From Candidatus Methanoperedens sp. (GTDB lineage: Archaea > Halobacteriota > Methanosarcinia > Methanosarcinales > Methanoperedenaceae), in the NCBI GenBank assembly GCA_028715885.1, contig JAQUQX010000003.1:1-64000 (forward strand): DNA of 64,000 nt, given 5' to 3'. Below the pieces are notes generated by a model that worked only from the letters and a program-made list of their open reading frames with translations, was not told where the DNA came from and made no database searches. The translations under genes and the position numbers were made by a program. Positions 25,792 through 35,116 of the stretch are shown here, one piece after another; position 1 is the first letter of the stretch, and every line of letters starts with the position of its first letter.

Positions 25792-26499
25792 ATAATATCC
25801 ATTGAAAACCTCTCAAAGGCATTCGGTGCCAATGTAGTCCTGCGGAATATCAACCTCAAAATAGGAGAAGGGGAATTTTTAACAATATTCGGTCCCAACG
25901 GTGCAGGAAAAACCACACTCATTAAAATAATGTCCACGCTGGTAAGCCCGACTTCAGGCAGGGTCGTAATCGATGGAATGGATATAAAAGAGAGTCCGGT
26001 TGAAATAAGAAAAAAAATCGGGGTAATCTCGCATGAAACATATCTCTACCATGAATTGACTGCTGCTGAAAATCTCAGGTTTTTTGGAAGAATGTACGAC
26101 ACGCCTGATATCGAAAAACGGATTGATGAACTTATTAAACAGGTAGGTCTGACCTACAGGAAAAACGACCGCGTCCGGACTTTCTCACGGGGAATGAAAC
26201 AGCGCCTTTCAATCGCAAGAGCCTTAATCCACGACCCACCCATACTTCTCCTCGATGAACCATACACGGGTCTTGACCAGCATGCCAAAGCAACCTTTGA
26301 CAGGATACTTGGCGGCATGAACGCACACGAAAAGACGCGTGTGCTTATCTCGCACGACATCGAGCATGGTATTTCCATGTGCGACCGGGCTATCATCCTC
26401 ACCGACGGGCTTATTGTGCATGAAATGACTGAAGACGAAATCAAAAACCTGCTCCAGTGCAGAACCATTTACGCTAAATATGTGGAGGAGCGCACATGA
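25792..26499 (+). CDS. ccmA: CcmA-like haem/cytochrome c biogenesis ABC ATPase
   Basis: 235 aa: Walker A FGPNGAGKTT, signature FSRGMKQRLSIARAL, Walker B ILLLDEPYTGLD and switch SHDIEHG. The first in-frame ATG (25930) lies after Walker A, so it cannot be the start. Between the in-frame stop at 25768 and the conserved ENLSKAFG there is no ATG, GTG or TTG. AUA at 25792 falls where family Met sits (IISIENLS) and has AGGAG 8 nt upstream, so AUA initiation is my call. Four-nt overlap with ccmB. Confidence 0.85.
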   Translation: MISIENLSKAFGANVVLRNINLKIGEGEFLTIFGPNGAGKTTLIKIMSTLVSPTSGRVVIDGMDIKESPVEIRKKIGVISHETYLYHELTAAENLRFFGRMYDTPDIEKRIDELIKQVGLTYRKNDRVRTFSRGMKQRLSIARALIHDPPILLLDEPYTGLDQHAKATFDRILGGMNAHEKTRVLISHDIEHGISMCDRAIILTDGLIVHEMTEDEIKNLLQCRTIYAKYVEERT

Positions 26500-27185
26500 A
26501 GTTCCTGGAAATTGCAAGGAAAGACCTGAAAGCCGAGTTCCGCACAAAGCAGATGCTTAATTCCATGATGATATTTGCCCTTCTTGTAATCGTTATCTTC
26601 AGTTTTGCGTTCGGGAATGAGGCGTCTATATTCATCCCCGCCCTTAACAGGAAAATAACGGATTTGCTGGCGCCGGGGATGCTCTGGATTGCCTTCACGT
26701 TCGCGGGGATGCTCGGGCTTTCAAGGTCGTTCGGGGGCGAGAAAGAAGAAGGATGCCTTGAAGGCTTGAAACTCTGTCCTGTGGACAGGGCTGATATATA
26801 CAACGGCAAGGTTCTCTCCAACGCCGTCCTGATGTTCCTGATGGAGATAATAGCCATCCCGATTTTCGCTGTGCTTTTCAGCTACGATATTAAAAACATC
26901 CCAGGTCTTGCAGTCGTTGCGATACTCGGGACATTCGGATTCATCTTCGTGGGCACGCTTCTCTCAGCGCTCACAGTGAACACAAGGACGCGTGAACTCC
27001 TGCTCCCGGTGATTCTCTTCCCGGTCCTCATTCCAGTGATACTCCCGGCTGTAACCGCAACCGGAGCTATGCTTTCATCGGGTGATATTCCAGACATAGC
27101 AGGGGAGCTTCAGATACTTGCCGTATATGATATCATATTTTTTGTTGTAGCCCAGCTTGTGTTCGAATATACGATTGAGGATTGA
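26496..27185 (+). CDS. ccmB: CcmB-like haem-export permease
   Basis: 229 aa with six hydrophobic segments, N-terminal KDLKAEFRTKQM before TM1 and GMLWIAFTFAGMLGLSRSF, as in CcmB. With CcmA and CcmC it releases haem to the cytochrome c maturation pathway on the outer face of the membrane. Overlaps ccmA and ccmC by 4 nt each. Confidence 0.88.
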   Translation: MKFLEIARKDLKAEFRTKQMLNSMMIFALLVIVIFSFAFGNEASIFIPALNRKITDLLAPGMLWIAFTFAGMLGLSRSFGGEKEEGCLEGLKLCPVDRADIYNGKVLSNAVLMFLMEIIAIPIFAVLFSYDIKNIPGLAVVAILGTFGFIFVGTLLSALTVNTRTRELLLPVILFPVLIPVILPAVTATGAMLSSGDIPDIAGELQILAVYDIIFFVVAQLVFEYTIED

Positions 27186-27922
27186 ACATCAAAAGATACT
27201 ATTATTACGACGCATGCAAATTTAAGAATAATATGCTAAAGAAAATACTTTTTACCCTGACCGCTGTGCTTGTACTTGTCTCGATATATCTGGTGTTTTC
27301 CGGTTTTTCCCCCATACCAGTAAGTACAAAAGAAGCCGCAGGAGACCCGAATAACTTCAAGATATTCTACTTCCACCTTCCCATTGCAATCTCTGCCTAT
27401 CTTGCGTTTGCCCTCGTTTTCGTTTCAAGCGTTTTATACCTTCGAAGCAAGCAGCAAAAATGGGACATAATTGCGCTATCGTCCGCCGAGGTGGGCGTAA
27501 TTTTTGCGCTCCTGACGCTGGTCAGCGGCTCCATCTGGGCAAAGTCAGCATGGGGAGCGTACTGGGTTACATGGGATGTGAGGCTCAACACGTCTCTTGT
27601 CCTGTTTTTGATATACCTCGCTTACCTGATGGTGCGCCAGGCTGTTGATGAACCTGAGAAAAGAGCAAGGTTGTCTGCGGTTTTCGGTATAGTGGGATTT
27701 ATAGGTGTGCCGCTCAGTTTCATGTCCATAAGGCTCTGGAACAGAGCCACGATACATCCGGTTGCCGACCTGAATTATTCTACGTTCAACTCGCTGCTCA
27801 TTACTTTACTTGTTAATTTTGCCGCGTATTTCCTGCTTGCGGCATCGCTCATACTGATTAAAATCGACAATGAGCGGCAGAAAGAAAAAGTAAACGAAAT
27901 AAAAAGAGTAAAGGGTTTATAA
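27182..27922 (+). CDS. ccmC: CcmC haem-handling membrane protein
   Basis: 246 aa (TTG start overlapping ccmB) or 229 aa from ATG 27233. Six TM segments; the tryptophan-rich haem-binding loop WAKSAWGAYWVTWDVRLNTSL is the WWD motif of CcmC, and conserved His lie in IFYFHLPIA and TIHPVAD. CcmC passes haem to CcmE; no ccmE or ccmF lies next to it here. Presence of ccmABC fits an organism rich in multihaem cytochromes. Confidence 0.9.
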   Translation: MNIKRYYYYDACKFKNNMLKKILFTLTAVLVLVSIYLVFSGFSPIPVSTKEAAGDPNNFKIFYFHLPIAISAYLAFALVFVSSVLYLRSKQQKWDIIALSSAEVGVIFALLTLVSGSIWAKSAWGAYWVTWDVRLNTSLVLFLIYLAYLMVRQAVDEPEKRARLSAVFGIVGFIGVPLSFMSIRLWNRATIHPVADLNYSTFNSLLITLLVNFAAYFLLAASLILIKIDNERQKEKVNEIKRVKGL

Positions 27923-27926
27923 AAAG

Positions 27927-28517
27927 TTATGCGGCTACTGCAACGGGTTCAGCCTCTATTTCCGTCTTTCGGACTTCTACCCTGCGCAGTGGATAAACAG
28001 GTTTTACATCGTGGTAAATACTCGCGGAGAGTTTGCCGGTTATAATATCCTGGACGAACTGCTGCATATCCAGTTCTTTTGCCCTTGCTGCAATGACGTT
28101 GTTCATTATCTCACGGATAGCTTTAACCTGGTTTGCCCGCGCTCTTTTTATAGTGAAGCACGATGGTTTTACCCTTACGGTATAACCGTCTTTTGTGGTT
28201 ACCGAAACGTTTGTCTCAATTGCGGATGCCTGTCTCTTTACAAGCGAGCGCAGATAATCCTGCGTGAGCTGGTGACCCATGAATTTCGTGTATGCCGAGT
28301 CCCCGCCAACGCGGTCAATTTTCAGAATCAGTTTAGTGTTCTGTTTTGACAGGTCGTTTGTCAGTTCCCCGAGGGTTACCTCAACAACTCTTCCGATTAA
28401 TTTCTCCGGTTCTTCTGCCACTGTTTCTCCGATATTTGTTTTTCCGAACATGTCAGGTGCAACCAGGTTGTACCATTGTTTTGCTTTCCAGCCTTCTACT
28501 GCTTTTGTTACTGCCAA
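27927..28517 (-). CDS. rps3ae: Ribosomal protein eS1 (S3Ae)
   Basis: 196 aa with the eS1 landmarks KQWYNLVAPDMFGKTNIGET, DYLRSLVKRQASAI and the C-terminal IYPL-type VKPVYPLRRVEVRKTE. Small-subunit protein. Convergent with ccmC, 4 nt between stops. Confidence 0.94.
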   Translation of the reverse strand: MAVTKAVEGWKAKQWYNLVAPDMFGKTNIGETVAEEPEKLIGRVVEVTLGELTNDLSKQNTKLILKIDRVGGDSAYTKFMGHQLTQDYLRSLVKRQASAIETNVSVTTKDGYTVRVKPSCFTIKRARANQVKAIREIMNNVIAARAKELDMQQFVQDIITGKLSASIYHDVKPVYPLRRVEVRKTEIEAEPVAVAA

Positions 28518-28663
28518 ATAATTTCCTCCGGGTTAATATGATTAAAAATTGTGACACGTGTTCACAAAATCATGCGTTTAATAGAGCAATGGATACTTAA
28601 TACTTTTGGACACGCACATAAACAACCTTTAAGTTTAATCAGGATAATCCAGCATATCCCCAT

Positions 28664-28746
28664 GCGGGGGTAACCAAGCGGCCAAAGGTGATAGACTCAA
28701 GATCTATTCTCGCAGGAGTTCAAGGGTTCAAATCCCTTCCCCCGCA
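28664..28746 (+). tRNA. tRNA-Leu (CAA)
   Basis: 83 nt. Acceptor GCGGGGG pairs with CCCCCGC; anticodon loop CTCAAGA gives CAA; a long class II variable arm is present; T arm AAGGG-TTCAAAT-CCCTT. Discriminator A, CCA not encoded, no intron. An AT-rich TTTAAGTTTAATC lies upstream as promoter. Confidence 0.95.
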
Positions 28747-28792
28747 TCTTATTTATTCGCACTATTGCTGGATCGGCTCTTTATTGCTTTAT

Positions 28793-29191
28793 TCACTTCC
28801 AGACCTGCCACCATTTCCTAGGTGGAGGCAGCATCAGCCTGTCAGATACTTTCTGGTATTCAAGCTGCAAAAATCCTACATTATTCTGCAGGTCTTTAAT
28901 CCTCTCGTCCTGGATTTTTTCTATTGCTTTGCGATGCTGCAGTTCGGTCTTGAACGCTTCGTATTCAGATTTCAGCACATTATATTCACTTTGAAGTTTG
29001 TCGTATTCAGGCTGAAGCTTATAGTATTCATCTTGAAGCCTGTTGTATTCAGAACTATTCACGTTGTCTTCGGTGATATTCAAATAGTATTCAAGAATCT
29101 CGCGGTAAAATTCACTCTTTGATTTCTTGCCTCTGCGCTCTTCGATTTTGTTGAATATATTGTCTTCAAGCCTGATGGTGATAGTCTTCAT
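28793..29191 (-). CDS. RHH-type DNA-binding protein with coiled coil
   Basis: 132 aa. N-terminal ribbon-helix-helix (TITIRLEDNIFNKIEERRGKKSKSEFYREILEYYL), then about 65 residues of 7-residue repeats of the type EYxxLQxEYxxL, predicting a parallel coiled coil, and a C-terminal RKWWQVWK cap as in many methanoarchaeal proteins of this build. Probably a small transcription factor or nucleoid protein; target unknown. Confidence 0.75.
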   Translation of the reverse strand: MKTITIRLEDNIFNKIEERRGKKSKSEFYREILEYYLNITEDNVNSSEYNRLQDEYYKLQPEYDKLQSEYNVLKSEYEAFKTELQHRKAIEKIQDERIKDLQNNVGFLQLEYQKVSDRLMLPPPRKWWQVWK

Positions 29192-29242
29192 GCGTATTCA
29201 TATTATATACAGAATAGATATAGATATACTATCTTCGTTTTT

Positions 29243-29782
29243 CTATCTCCCGTACCTGCCCATCAATTCGCCCTGCGCCAGTATGTGCCCTTTCATGGCG
29301 TTTTCCATCTGTTTTTTGGTTGCGCCGGCCTGCAAACCGAGCATTGCATCGAGTGCGTAAATCTTGAAATAATACCTGTGGGACTTTGGAGGACAGGGTC
29401 CACCATATCCTATCCTGCCGATATCGGTCATCCCCTGGCGGCTTCCATCGCCAAGTGTTTCATTTTTCGGCATTCCTTCAGGCAGTTTCTGCGTGCCTGA
29501 AGGAATATTAAACAGCACCCAGTGAACGAACATCCCTCCCGGCGCATCTGGGTCGTCCATTATCAGGGCAATGCTCTTTGCGCCCGCAGGTATTCCTTCC
29601 CACGACAGCGCAGGCGAAACATCCTTTCCGTCGCACGTATATTTTGCAGGGATTGTATCACCATCCTTAAAGGCTTCTGCTGAAATAGAAATCTTTTCCA
29701 TAGTATTTACCTCCTTTTCCGAAGCGATGCATCCTGAAACTACCGCAATCAGAAATATCAATACATAGAGCCAAACGCTCAT
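29243..29782 (-). CDS. PEBP/YbhB-family lipoprotein
   Basis: 179 aa with signal peptide and lipobox VVSGC, then the phosphatidylethanolamine-binding fold: DGKDVSPALSWEGIP, IMDDPDAPGGMFVHWVLFNIP and GYGGPCPP.SHRYYFKIYALD. Extracellular, membrane-anchored. Binding partner unknown in prokaryotes. Confidence 0.88.
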   Translation of the reverse strand: MSVWLYVLIFLIAVVSGCIASEKEVNTMEKISISAEAFKDGDTIPAKYTCDGKDVSPALSWEGIPAGAKSIALIMDDPDAPGGMFVHWVLFNIPSGTQKLPEGMPKNETLGDGSRQGMTDIGRIGYGGPCPPKSHRYYFKIYALDAMLGLQAGATKKQMENAMKGHILAQGELMGRYGR

Positions 29783-29830
29783 ATTACCCCTGTAACTTCT
29801 TGTCCATGCTATAATATGGTTTTCGAGCCT

Positions 29831-30202
29831 TCAAATGAGTTTCTTGACCTTCTCGGTAGCCTTTTTTAACTCATTCAGAATCAAGCCGATATAGCCCTCA
29901 TTCCCCACAAGAACAACTATTAACGCATCCGGACCAGCCGTATATGTTATAAGATGCTTATCCTCGGTTTCGACTATGATAGATTTTGGCCTCTGGGAAC
30001 CAAGACGCATCGTGGTAGATTCTGCCGACATATACAACGTGGCTGTCAACGCAGCAAACGCTTCGCTGTTAAGCCCCTTGGTAGTCTGCTTGGAAACCAT
30101 AAGCAACCCCTGTTTTGAAACGATAGCGGAAAGTTCGACACCTCCGACTGCTTGCAGGTCGTTAAGGATTTTCTCAAGCATAGTTGTAATTGTTTCCATC
30201 AA
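29831..30202 (-). CDS. Roadblock/LC7-domain protein
   Basis: 123 aa single-domain protein with the pattern LNDLQAVGGVELSAIVSKQGLLM and IVETEDKHLITYTAGPDALIVVLV. Roadblock proteins dimerise and usually regulate small GTPases such as MglA; no such GTPase lies next to it. Confidence 0.85.
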   Translation of the reverse strand: MMETITTMLEKILNDLQAVGGVELSAIVSKQGLLMVSKQTTKGLNSEAFAALTATLYMSAESTTMRLGSQRPKSIIVETEDKHLITYTAGPDALIVVLVGNEGYIGLILNELKKATEKVKKLI

Positions 30203-30277
30203 AGCCTCGGCAAATCTACTCCCTTATACACAAACACCAAGAAATAGATTACTCATGTATATATCTTCTCATAAAAA

Positions 30278-31516
30278 TCAGGCAAACATTCCTTCTGAAT
30301 GAAGATTCGGCTTGGTAGTGGCAATTATTAATTTTTTAATCGCATTTCGGAAATCGTCCATTCCAACGCTATAACGTTCCTCTCTTACAGCGAACATGCC
30401 CGCTTCCATTGCAATTGCTTTAAGGTCAGAGCCATTCGCTCCTTCAGTAAGTGAGGCAAGGTCGCCAAAATCAACACCCTCTGAAAGTTTCATTTTTCGT
30501 GTATGAATTTTCAAAATTATCTCCCGGGTTTCCTTATTGGGCATTGGAATCGATATGAACCGATCAAATCTTCCCGGTCTAAGAAGAGCAAGGTCGAGAA
30601 TATCCGGTCTGTTTGTGGCTGCGATAATCCTGACATTTCCCCTGGAATTAAACCCGTCCATTTCAGAGAGCAATTGCATTAAGGTGCGCTGGACTTCCCT
30701 GTCGCCTGAGGTCGCGGTATCAAGACGTTTTGCACCGATTGAATCAAGCTCGTCAATAAATATAATGCTCGGGGCTTTTTCTTTCGCCATTCTAAAGAGG
30801 TCACGTACGAGCCGCGCGCCCTCTCCGATATATTTCTGCACAAGCTCGGAGCCTACAATCCTGATAAACGTTGCTTTTGTCTGGCTTGCCACGGCTTTTG
30901 CCAGAAGCGTTTTTCCGGTTCCAGGGGCGCCATATAACAACACGCCTTTCGGAGGCTCTATTCCGATACGCTCAAAAACTTCGGGTTTTGTAAGGGGCAA
31001 CTCCACAGTCTCCCGCAATTCACGGATTTGCTCATCCAGACCTCCGATATCCGAATACGACACATTCGGGGACTCAATAACCTCCATGCCGTGCACAAAC
31101 GGATCCCGCGAAGATGGAAGAATTCCCACGACTGCAAGTGTCTGGTAGTTTAAAGAAACCGCTGCCCCCGGTACAAGCTCGCTGCCGTTTATGAACTGGG
31201 AAGCCCCTACCACAAACTGCGGACCTGTACTGCTCCTGATAATCACTTTGCCATTATCGAGAACATCCACCACAGTGCCCACAACCAGTGGAGGGGTTTT
31301 CATTCGTTCAAGTTCGCTTTTTAACTGTCTTAAATCCCTTTCATACTTGAGGTTCTGGCTCTCGGTAAAACGCTTCTCAAGTTCAATCTTGTTAGCCTGT
31401 TCCCTGAGGACATTGTTCCTTTCCTCAAGCATTTTTATCCTGTCCATAAGGTAGCGGGAAAAATCATTGTTTCCCATTGCTATCGGGCTTTCCTGGTTTT
31501 CCTGGACTTCAGACAT
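30278..31516 (-). CDS. pan: Proteasome-activating nucleotidase PAN
   Basis: 412 aa: N-terminal coiled coil (about 20-75), OB domain, then AAA ATPase with Walker A GAPGTGKT, Walker [12 protein letters not shown], second region of homology [20 protein letters not shown]. It unfolds substrates for the 20S proteasome. The C-terminal tripeptide is Met-Phe-Ala, a hydrophobic-aromatic-X variant of the HbYX gate-opening motif. Divergent from the aMBF1 gene. Confidence 0.95.
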   Translation of the reverse strand: MSEVQENQESPIAMGNNDFSRYLMDRIKMLEERNNVLREQANKIELEKRFTESQNLKYERDLRQLKSELERMKTPPLVVGTVVDVLDNGKVIIRSSTGPQFVVGASQFINGSELVPGAAVSLNYQTLAVVGILPSSRDPFVHGMEVIESPNVSYSDIGGLDEQIRELRETVELPLTKPEVFERIGIEPPKGVLLYGAPGTGKTLLAKAVASQTKATFIRIVGSELVQKYIGEGARLVRDLFRMAKEKAPSIIFIDELDSIGAKRLDTATSGDREVQRTLMQLLSEMDGFNSRGNVRIIAATNRPDILDLALLRPGRFDRFISIPMPNKETREIILKIHTRKMKLSEGVDFGDLASLTEGANGSDLKAIAMEAGMFAVREERYSVGMDDFRNAIKKLIIATTKPNLHSEGMFA

Positions 31517-31573
31517 GGTATAGAATGATATTTAAGCGTATACGGTATATAGAGTTTTCGCCGAGATGATTTG

Positions 31574-32059
31574 ATGCAATGCGAAATATGCGGCAGTGAT
31601 ATAAAAGGAAACCCGGTTCGTGTAACCGTGGAAGGAACGGTTCTTGACGTATGCGGCAAATGCGCCCGTTACGGCAAGCCACAGGATAAGTGGTCTCCCG
31701 TATCCAGGAAAATATCGCCGACTGAAAAAGTGATTGTCACCCATAAGCCAAGACGTGATGTTTTTGATAAACTTCAGGATGAAATCATACCGGATTATGC
31801 CCAGATAATCAAAAAAGCCAGGGAATCGCAGGGATTGACTATCGAGGAACTTGCCTCGAAGATGATGGAAAAAGCGGCGCTTATCAGGAAAATCGAGCGC
31901 GAAGAACTCATACCAGAGGATGCCATTCGGAAAAAACTCGAAAGCACGTTGAATATCAAACTGACAGAGAAATTTTCTTCGCAGGACCAGCGCGGGGGCG
32001 GATTCATCAGGGGAACCACGCTCGGGGATGTGGCTGTTATCAGGAAGAAGGCGAAATAG
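31574..32059 (+). CDS. Archaeal multiprotein bridging factor 1 (aMBF1)
   Basis: 161 aa: N-terminal zinc ribbon CEICGSDI...CGKCARYG, linker, and a Cro-type helix-turn-helix IIKKARESQGLTIEELASKMMEKAALIRKIE. aMBF1 associates with the ribosome/initiation machinery. A TTG one codon upstream of ATG 31574 is also in frame. Confidence 0.92.
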   Translation: MQCEICGSDIKGNPVRVTVEGTVLDVCGKCARYGKPQDKWSPVSRKISPTEKVIVTHKPRRDVFDKLQDEIIPDYAQIIKKARESQGLTIEELASKMMEKAALIRKIEREELIPEDAIRKKLESTLNIKLTEKFSSQDQRGGGFIRGTTLGDVAVIRKKAK

Positions 32060-32086
32060 GGTTTGTTAAACTTGTCCTTATAAAAG

Positions 32087-32473
32087 CTAATGAGTCCTCT
32101 CGATTTCCCGTACCTTATCGAAGTCTCCATCAAATGAAAGTATTTTTTTAACTTTGTATTTTCTCATTATTTCCACAGAAACTGCATCAGCGAGAGATAT
32201 TGAACCGTCATACTTTAAGAAAGTCTCCATTCCTTTTGCCAGCATTTCACTATCTATGAACTCGATTTTGCAGTCGTCTATGAAGTATTCATAAAGCAGC
32301 TTTCCCGCTTTACCGCCTTCCAGCGACCCTACGAGTGTGACACTTTCACTGATGACAAGGTCAGAGACCAGAAGTGAGTCATTAAGTATTCCAGCAAGCT
32401 TCAAGGCATCCTTATGCCATCTGTCCTTCTCTCTTGCCAGCGCGATAAAATAGGAAGAATCGGCAAAGATCAT
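32087..32473 (-). CDS. PIN-domain toxin (VapC-like)
   Basis: 128 aa with FADSSYFIALAREKDRWHKDAL at the N-terminus, VISESVTL, ISLADAVSVEIMRKYKVKKILSFDGDF at the end, giving the acidic PIN quartet. Four-nt overlap with its antitoxin. Likely an endoribonuclease. Confidence 0.87.
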   Translation of the reverse strand: MIFADSSYFIALAREKDRWHKDALKLAGILNDSLLVSDLVISESVTLVGSLEGGKAGKLLYEYFIDDCKIEFIDSEMLAKGMETFLKYDGSISLADAVSVEIMRKYKVKKILSFDGDFDKVREIERTH

Positions 32474-32697
32474 TTAAGCCCTCTCTGAATGGATTTCTTG
32501 GACTCGACTGCATCTCCTTCCGTTTTCACAATACCAATTATGTCTTTTAACGTTCTTTTTTTTCTCACCTGCACCAGTATTCCTTTCTCATTTTCTGCCC
32601 ATTCGAGTATATCTCCTGGCGTTATTTTGTGGGTTTTTCTTATCCTTGCAGGTACAACGGTCTGATATCCCTTTGAGATTATAGTTTCACTAAGCAT
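32470..32697 (-). CDS. AbrB-family antitoxin
   Basis: 75 aa, AbrB/SpoVT pattern SETIISKGYQTVVPARIRKTHKITPGDILEW then a basic, toxin-binding tail. A TATA-like ATTAAATACTTTAAAA lies about 20-35 nt upstream, shared face to face with the NosD-like fragment. Confidence 0.85.
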   Translation of the reverse strand: MLSETIISKGYQTVVPARIRKTHKITPGDILEWAENEKGILVQVRKKRTLKDIIGIVKTEGDAVESKKSIQRGLK

Positions 32698-32750
32698 TTT
32701 AGATTCACAAATGATATTGTTTTTAAAGTATTTAATTTTTTGCCAAAAAC

Positions 32751-33221
32751 ATGGGCGCAGTCCAATCTAACAACTACGTAAGCTCAAATCGTAAACGAGG
32801 AATTTACTTCTACAAAGAGAATGAGTACAATTTAATAACCAACAACTATGTAAGCTTAAATGGCTATGGAATACACATTGATGATTATTCCAACAACAAT
32901 AAAATTCATCACAATAACTTTATAAACAACACAAATCAAGCATATGGTAGTAGTGCTTCCAGCTTATGGGATTCGGTCTATCCAAACGGCGGTAACTACT
33001 GGAGCGACTATAATGGCACCGACGTTAACAAGGACGGTATTGGCGACACCCCTTATAACATAAGTTATGGCCAGGGGGAACAGATGGTGCTGGACAGGTA
33101 TCCATTAATGAAACAGAACGGGACACCACAACAAAATGTTACTGTAACACCGGGTTTTGAGATTTCATGGGTAATATTTTCAGCAGTCATTATTTTTGTC
33201 TTAAAAAGAATCCAATTATGA
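32751..33221 (+). pseudogene. C-terminal fragment of a NosD-like, PGF-CTERM surface protein
   Basis: 156 codons: three right-handed beta-helix turns (NNYVSSN, NNYVSLNGYGIHID, NNKIHHNNFINN), the archaeal closing motif NGGNYWSDYNGTDVNKDGIGDTPYNI, then PGFEISWVIFSAVIIFVLKRI, an anchor like PGF-CTERM. Family members have many more helix turns and a signal peptide, both absent, so it is a 5'-truncated remnant or depends on a leaderless ATG at 32751. Confidence 0.7.
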
Positions 33222-33266
33222 ATATCGATAGGTCAGTGTCAATGGCGGTTAATATTAAACGCATTA

Positions 33267-34283
33267 TCATCTTAGCTTTCGTATAATCGCATCCACCATC
33301 TCACTTGACCTTGCGCTTCCTCCGAGGTCGTAGGTAACGTATTTGCCCTCTGAGATGACTTTCTCGGTTGCTTCAAATATAGCATTTGAATTCTCTTTTT
33401 CCCCAAGATAATCAAGCAGCCACGCGCCTGCAAGCACGGTAGCCACAGGATTCACCTTGTCCAGCCCCGCATACTTTGGCGCAGAGCCGTGCGCAGGTTC
33501 GAACATGGAATAGTCATCTCCTATATTTGCGGAGTAAATGAGCCCGATGCTTCCCACAAGTGCCGAGCATTCCTCGCTCAGTATATCCATGAAAAGATTG
33601 GTCGAGAGCAGGACTTTCCGGTTGAAAATCTGCGGGTTCTTGATTAACTGCTGCGCTATATTATCGATATGGTATTCCTCAAGTTCGATGCCGGGATAAT
33701 CTTTAGAGACTTTTGCGACCTCCTCAAGGAACGTCCCGCATGTCTGCTTGAGTATATTGCTCTTGTGGATTGCAACAACGCTCTTCCAGCCCCGGCGCGC
33801 TGCCTCTTCAAATGCATAACACGCCACGTTCCGACATGCAGGTCGCGTGATTTTTCTTATCGCGATAAAAACATCATCCGTCAACTGTACTTCCTTGCCG
33901 AAATACAACCCTTCGGTGCCCTCCCTCACGCATACGAAATCAACGTCCCCAAGCGGTTTTGAGGTATTGGGAAAGGATTTTATTGGTCTCACATTGGCGT
34001 AAAGGTTGAACTTCTGGCGTATTGAGACTGCCACGCTCCTCGGGGAGCCCGCGCCTCCCGGGGTCGTGGTCGGGCCTTTAAAAGCAGCATCGGTGCTGCC
34101 CAGTATATCCCATGTCTCAGGAGGTATCAGGGAATCCCCGCCGTGCTCTTCCCACCACTGCGCCCCAGCCTCACACGTTATGAACTCAACGTTTGTACCT
34201 GCCGCCTCAACTACCCGAAGCATGCTGTTTACAAGCTCAGGGCCTACGCCATCGCCTTTAATGACTGCTGCTTTCTTGCTCAT
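33267..34283 (-). CDS. Isocitrate/isopropylmalate dehydrogenase family, probably NAD-isocitrate dehydrogenase
   Basis: 338 aa beta-decarboxylating dehydrogenase: KGDGVGPEL, substrate loop SVAVSIRQKFNLYANVRPIKS, HKSNILKQTCG, and NLFMDILSEECSALVGSIGLIYSANIG with the metal Asp. The LYANVRP form is usual for NAD-isocitrate or homoisocitrate dehydrogenases rather than LeuB, so 2-oxoglutarate synthesis is the likely role. Stop 3 nt after the start region of the preceding gene (34286), same strand. Confidence 0.85.
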   Translation of the reverse strand: MSKKAAVIKGDGVGPELVNSMLRVVEAAGTNVEFITCEAGAQWWEEHGGDSLIPPETWDILGSTDAAFKGPTTTPGGAGSPRSVAVSIRQKFNLYANVRPIKSFPNTSKPLGDVDFVCVREGTEGLYFGKEVQLTDDVFIAIRKITRPACRNVACYAFEEAARRGWKSVVAIHKSNILKQTCGTFLEEVAKVSKDYPGIELEEYHIDNIAQQLIKNPQIFNRKVLLSTNLFMDILSEECSALVGSIGLIYSANIGDDYSMFEPAHGSAPKYAGLDKVNPVATVLAGAWLLDYLGEKENSNAIFEATEKVISEGKYVTYDLGGSARSSEMVDAIIRKLR

Positions 34284-34285
34284 AC

Positions 34286-35014
34286 TTATCTCTCTTTTGC
34301 CTCTTCATAGTGCGAAATGCTATTAAGTTTATCCAGATACATCCTCAACGAAATCAGCGATAGCGAGGTTGATGTGATATTTCCCCAATTATCAGTCTCC
34401 TGCTTTCCCAGAAGCCACAGGATTGAGGGCTCAATATACTCCACCCCTGCCAGAATCAATGCCTGTATAGCAAGGTTGCTTGTGGCGATATGAGTCCAGC
34501 CACCAGATTCCCTTTTTGAAAGAATCCAGCCTGCCCGGTTCTTTATGAAATCCCTGTATTTCTTTTTATCCTGTTTGAAAAGAGCCGTAATTATTAGAGA
34601 TGTGGTGCCCACATGCTCATATTTCTCCCCATAATTACGAACTAACCACTTGCATCCTGACTCGTTTTTTACCCTGCAATCCCCGAGAGCTATCAGGGCG
34701 TAGGCTGTATCAATCCCGTCATTGCTCCAGTTATCGTTTTTTTGCTGATTGAGAATCCATCGGATAGAATCGCGCTGCACCTGCCCGCAACCTGCCAGCG
34801 CGCTGCACGCCCTTGCGGTATCAAGTAAAAGCGTATCGGTTTCCCAGAACCCGCCTTTTCTTTCGGACAACAATAATCCAATCAACGAAGATGCGGGTTC
34901 ATTCCACAGAGATAATGCCTGGATGGAGCGGGATATGTCCTTAATTGTAGCAGGTTCTTGTTTTTTTAACCAGTCCAGCCCGCGCATTGCAGCAATATCG
35001 ATTCCTTGAATCAT
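34286..35014 (-). CDS. Prenyltransferase/squalene-cyclase-repeat protein of unknown role
   Basis: 242 aa with five or six ~48-residue repeats of the type WLKKQE...GGW..T....A.AL.AL, the alpha-alpha toroid shared by terpene cyclases and prenyltransferase beta subunits. Lacks the DxDD cyclase motif, so catalytic activity is not supported. Directly upstream of the isocitrate dehydrogenase-like gene, 2 nt apart. Confidence 0.7.
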   Translation of the reverse strand: MIQGIDIAAMRGLDWLKKQEPATIKDISRSIQALSLWNEPASSLIGLLLSERKGGFWETDTLLLDTARACSALAGCGQVQRDSIRWILNQQKNDNWSNDGIDTAYALIALGDCRVKNESGCKWLVRNYGEKYEHVGTTSLIITALFKQDKKKYRDFIKNRAGWILSKRESGGWTHIATSNLAIQALILAGVEYIEPSILWLLGKQETDNWGNITSTSLSLISLRMYLDKLNSISHYEEAKER

Positions 35015-35116
35015 GCAATTAATCCATAATGATTAGATAGTTTTAATAGCAATCGGATAAAAGTAGGCGATACCATCAGGGGCTGTGGCCTAGTCCGGCA
35101 TGGCGACGGGCTCCAG

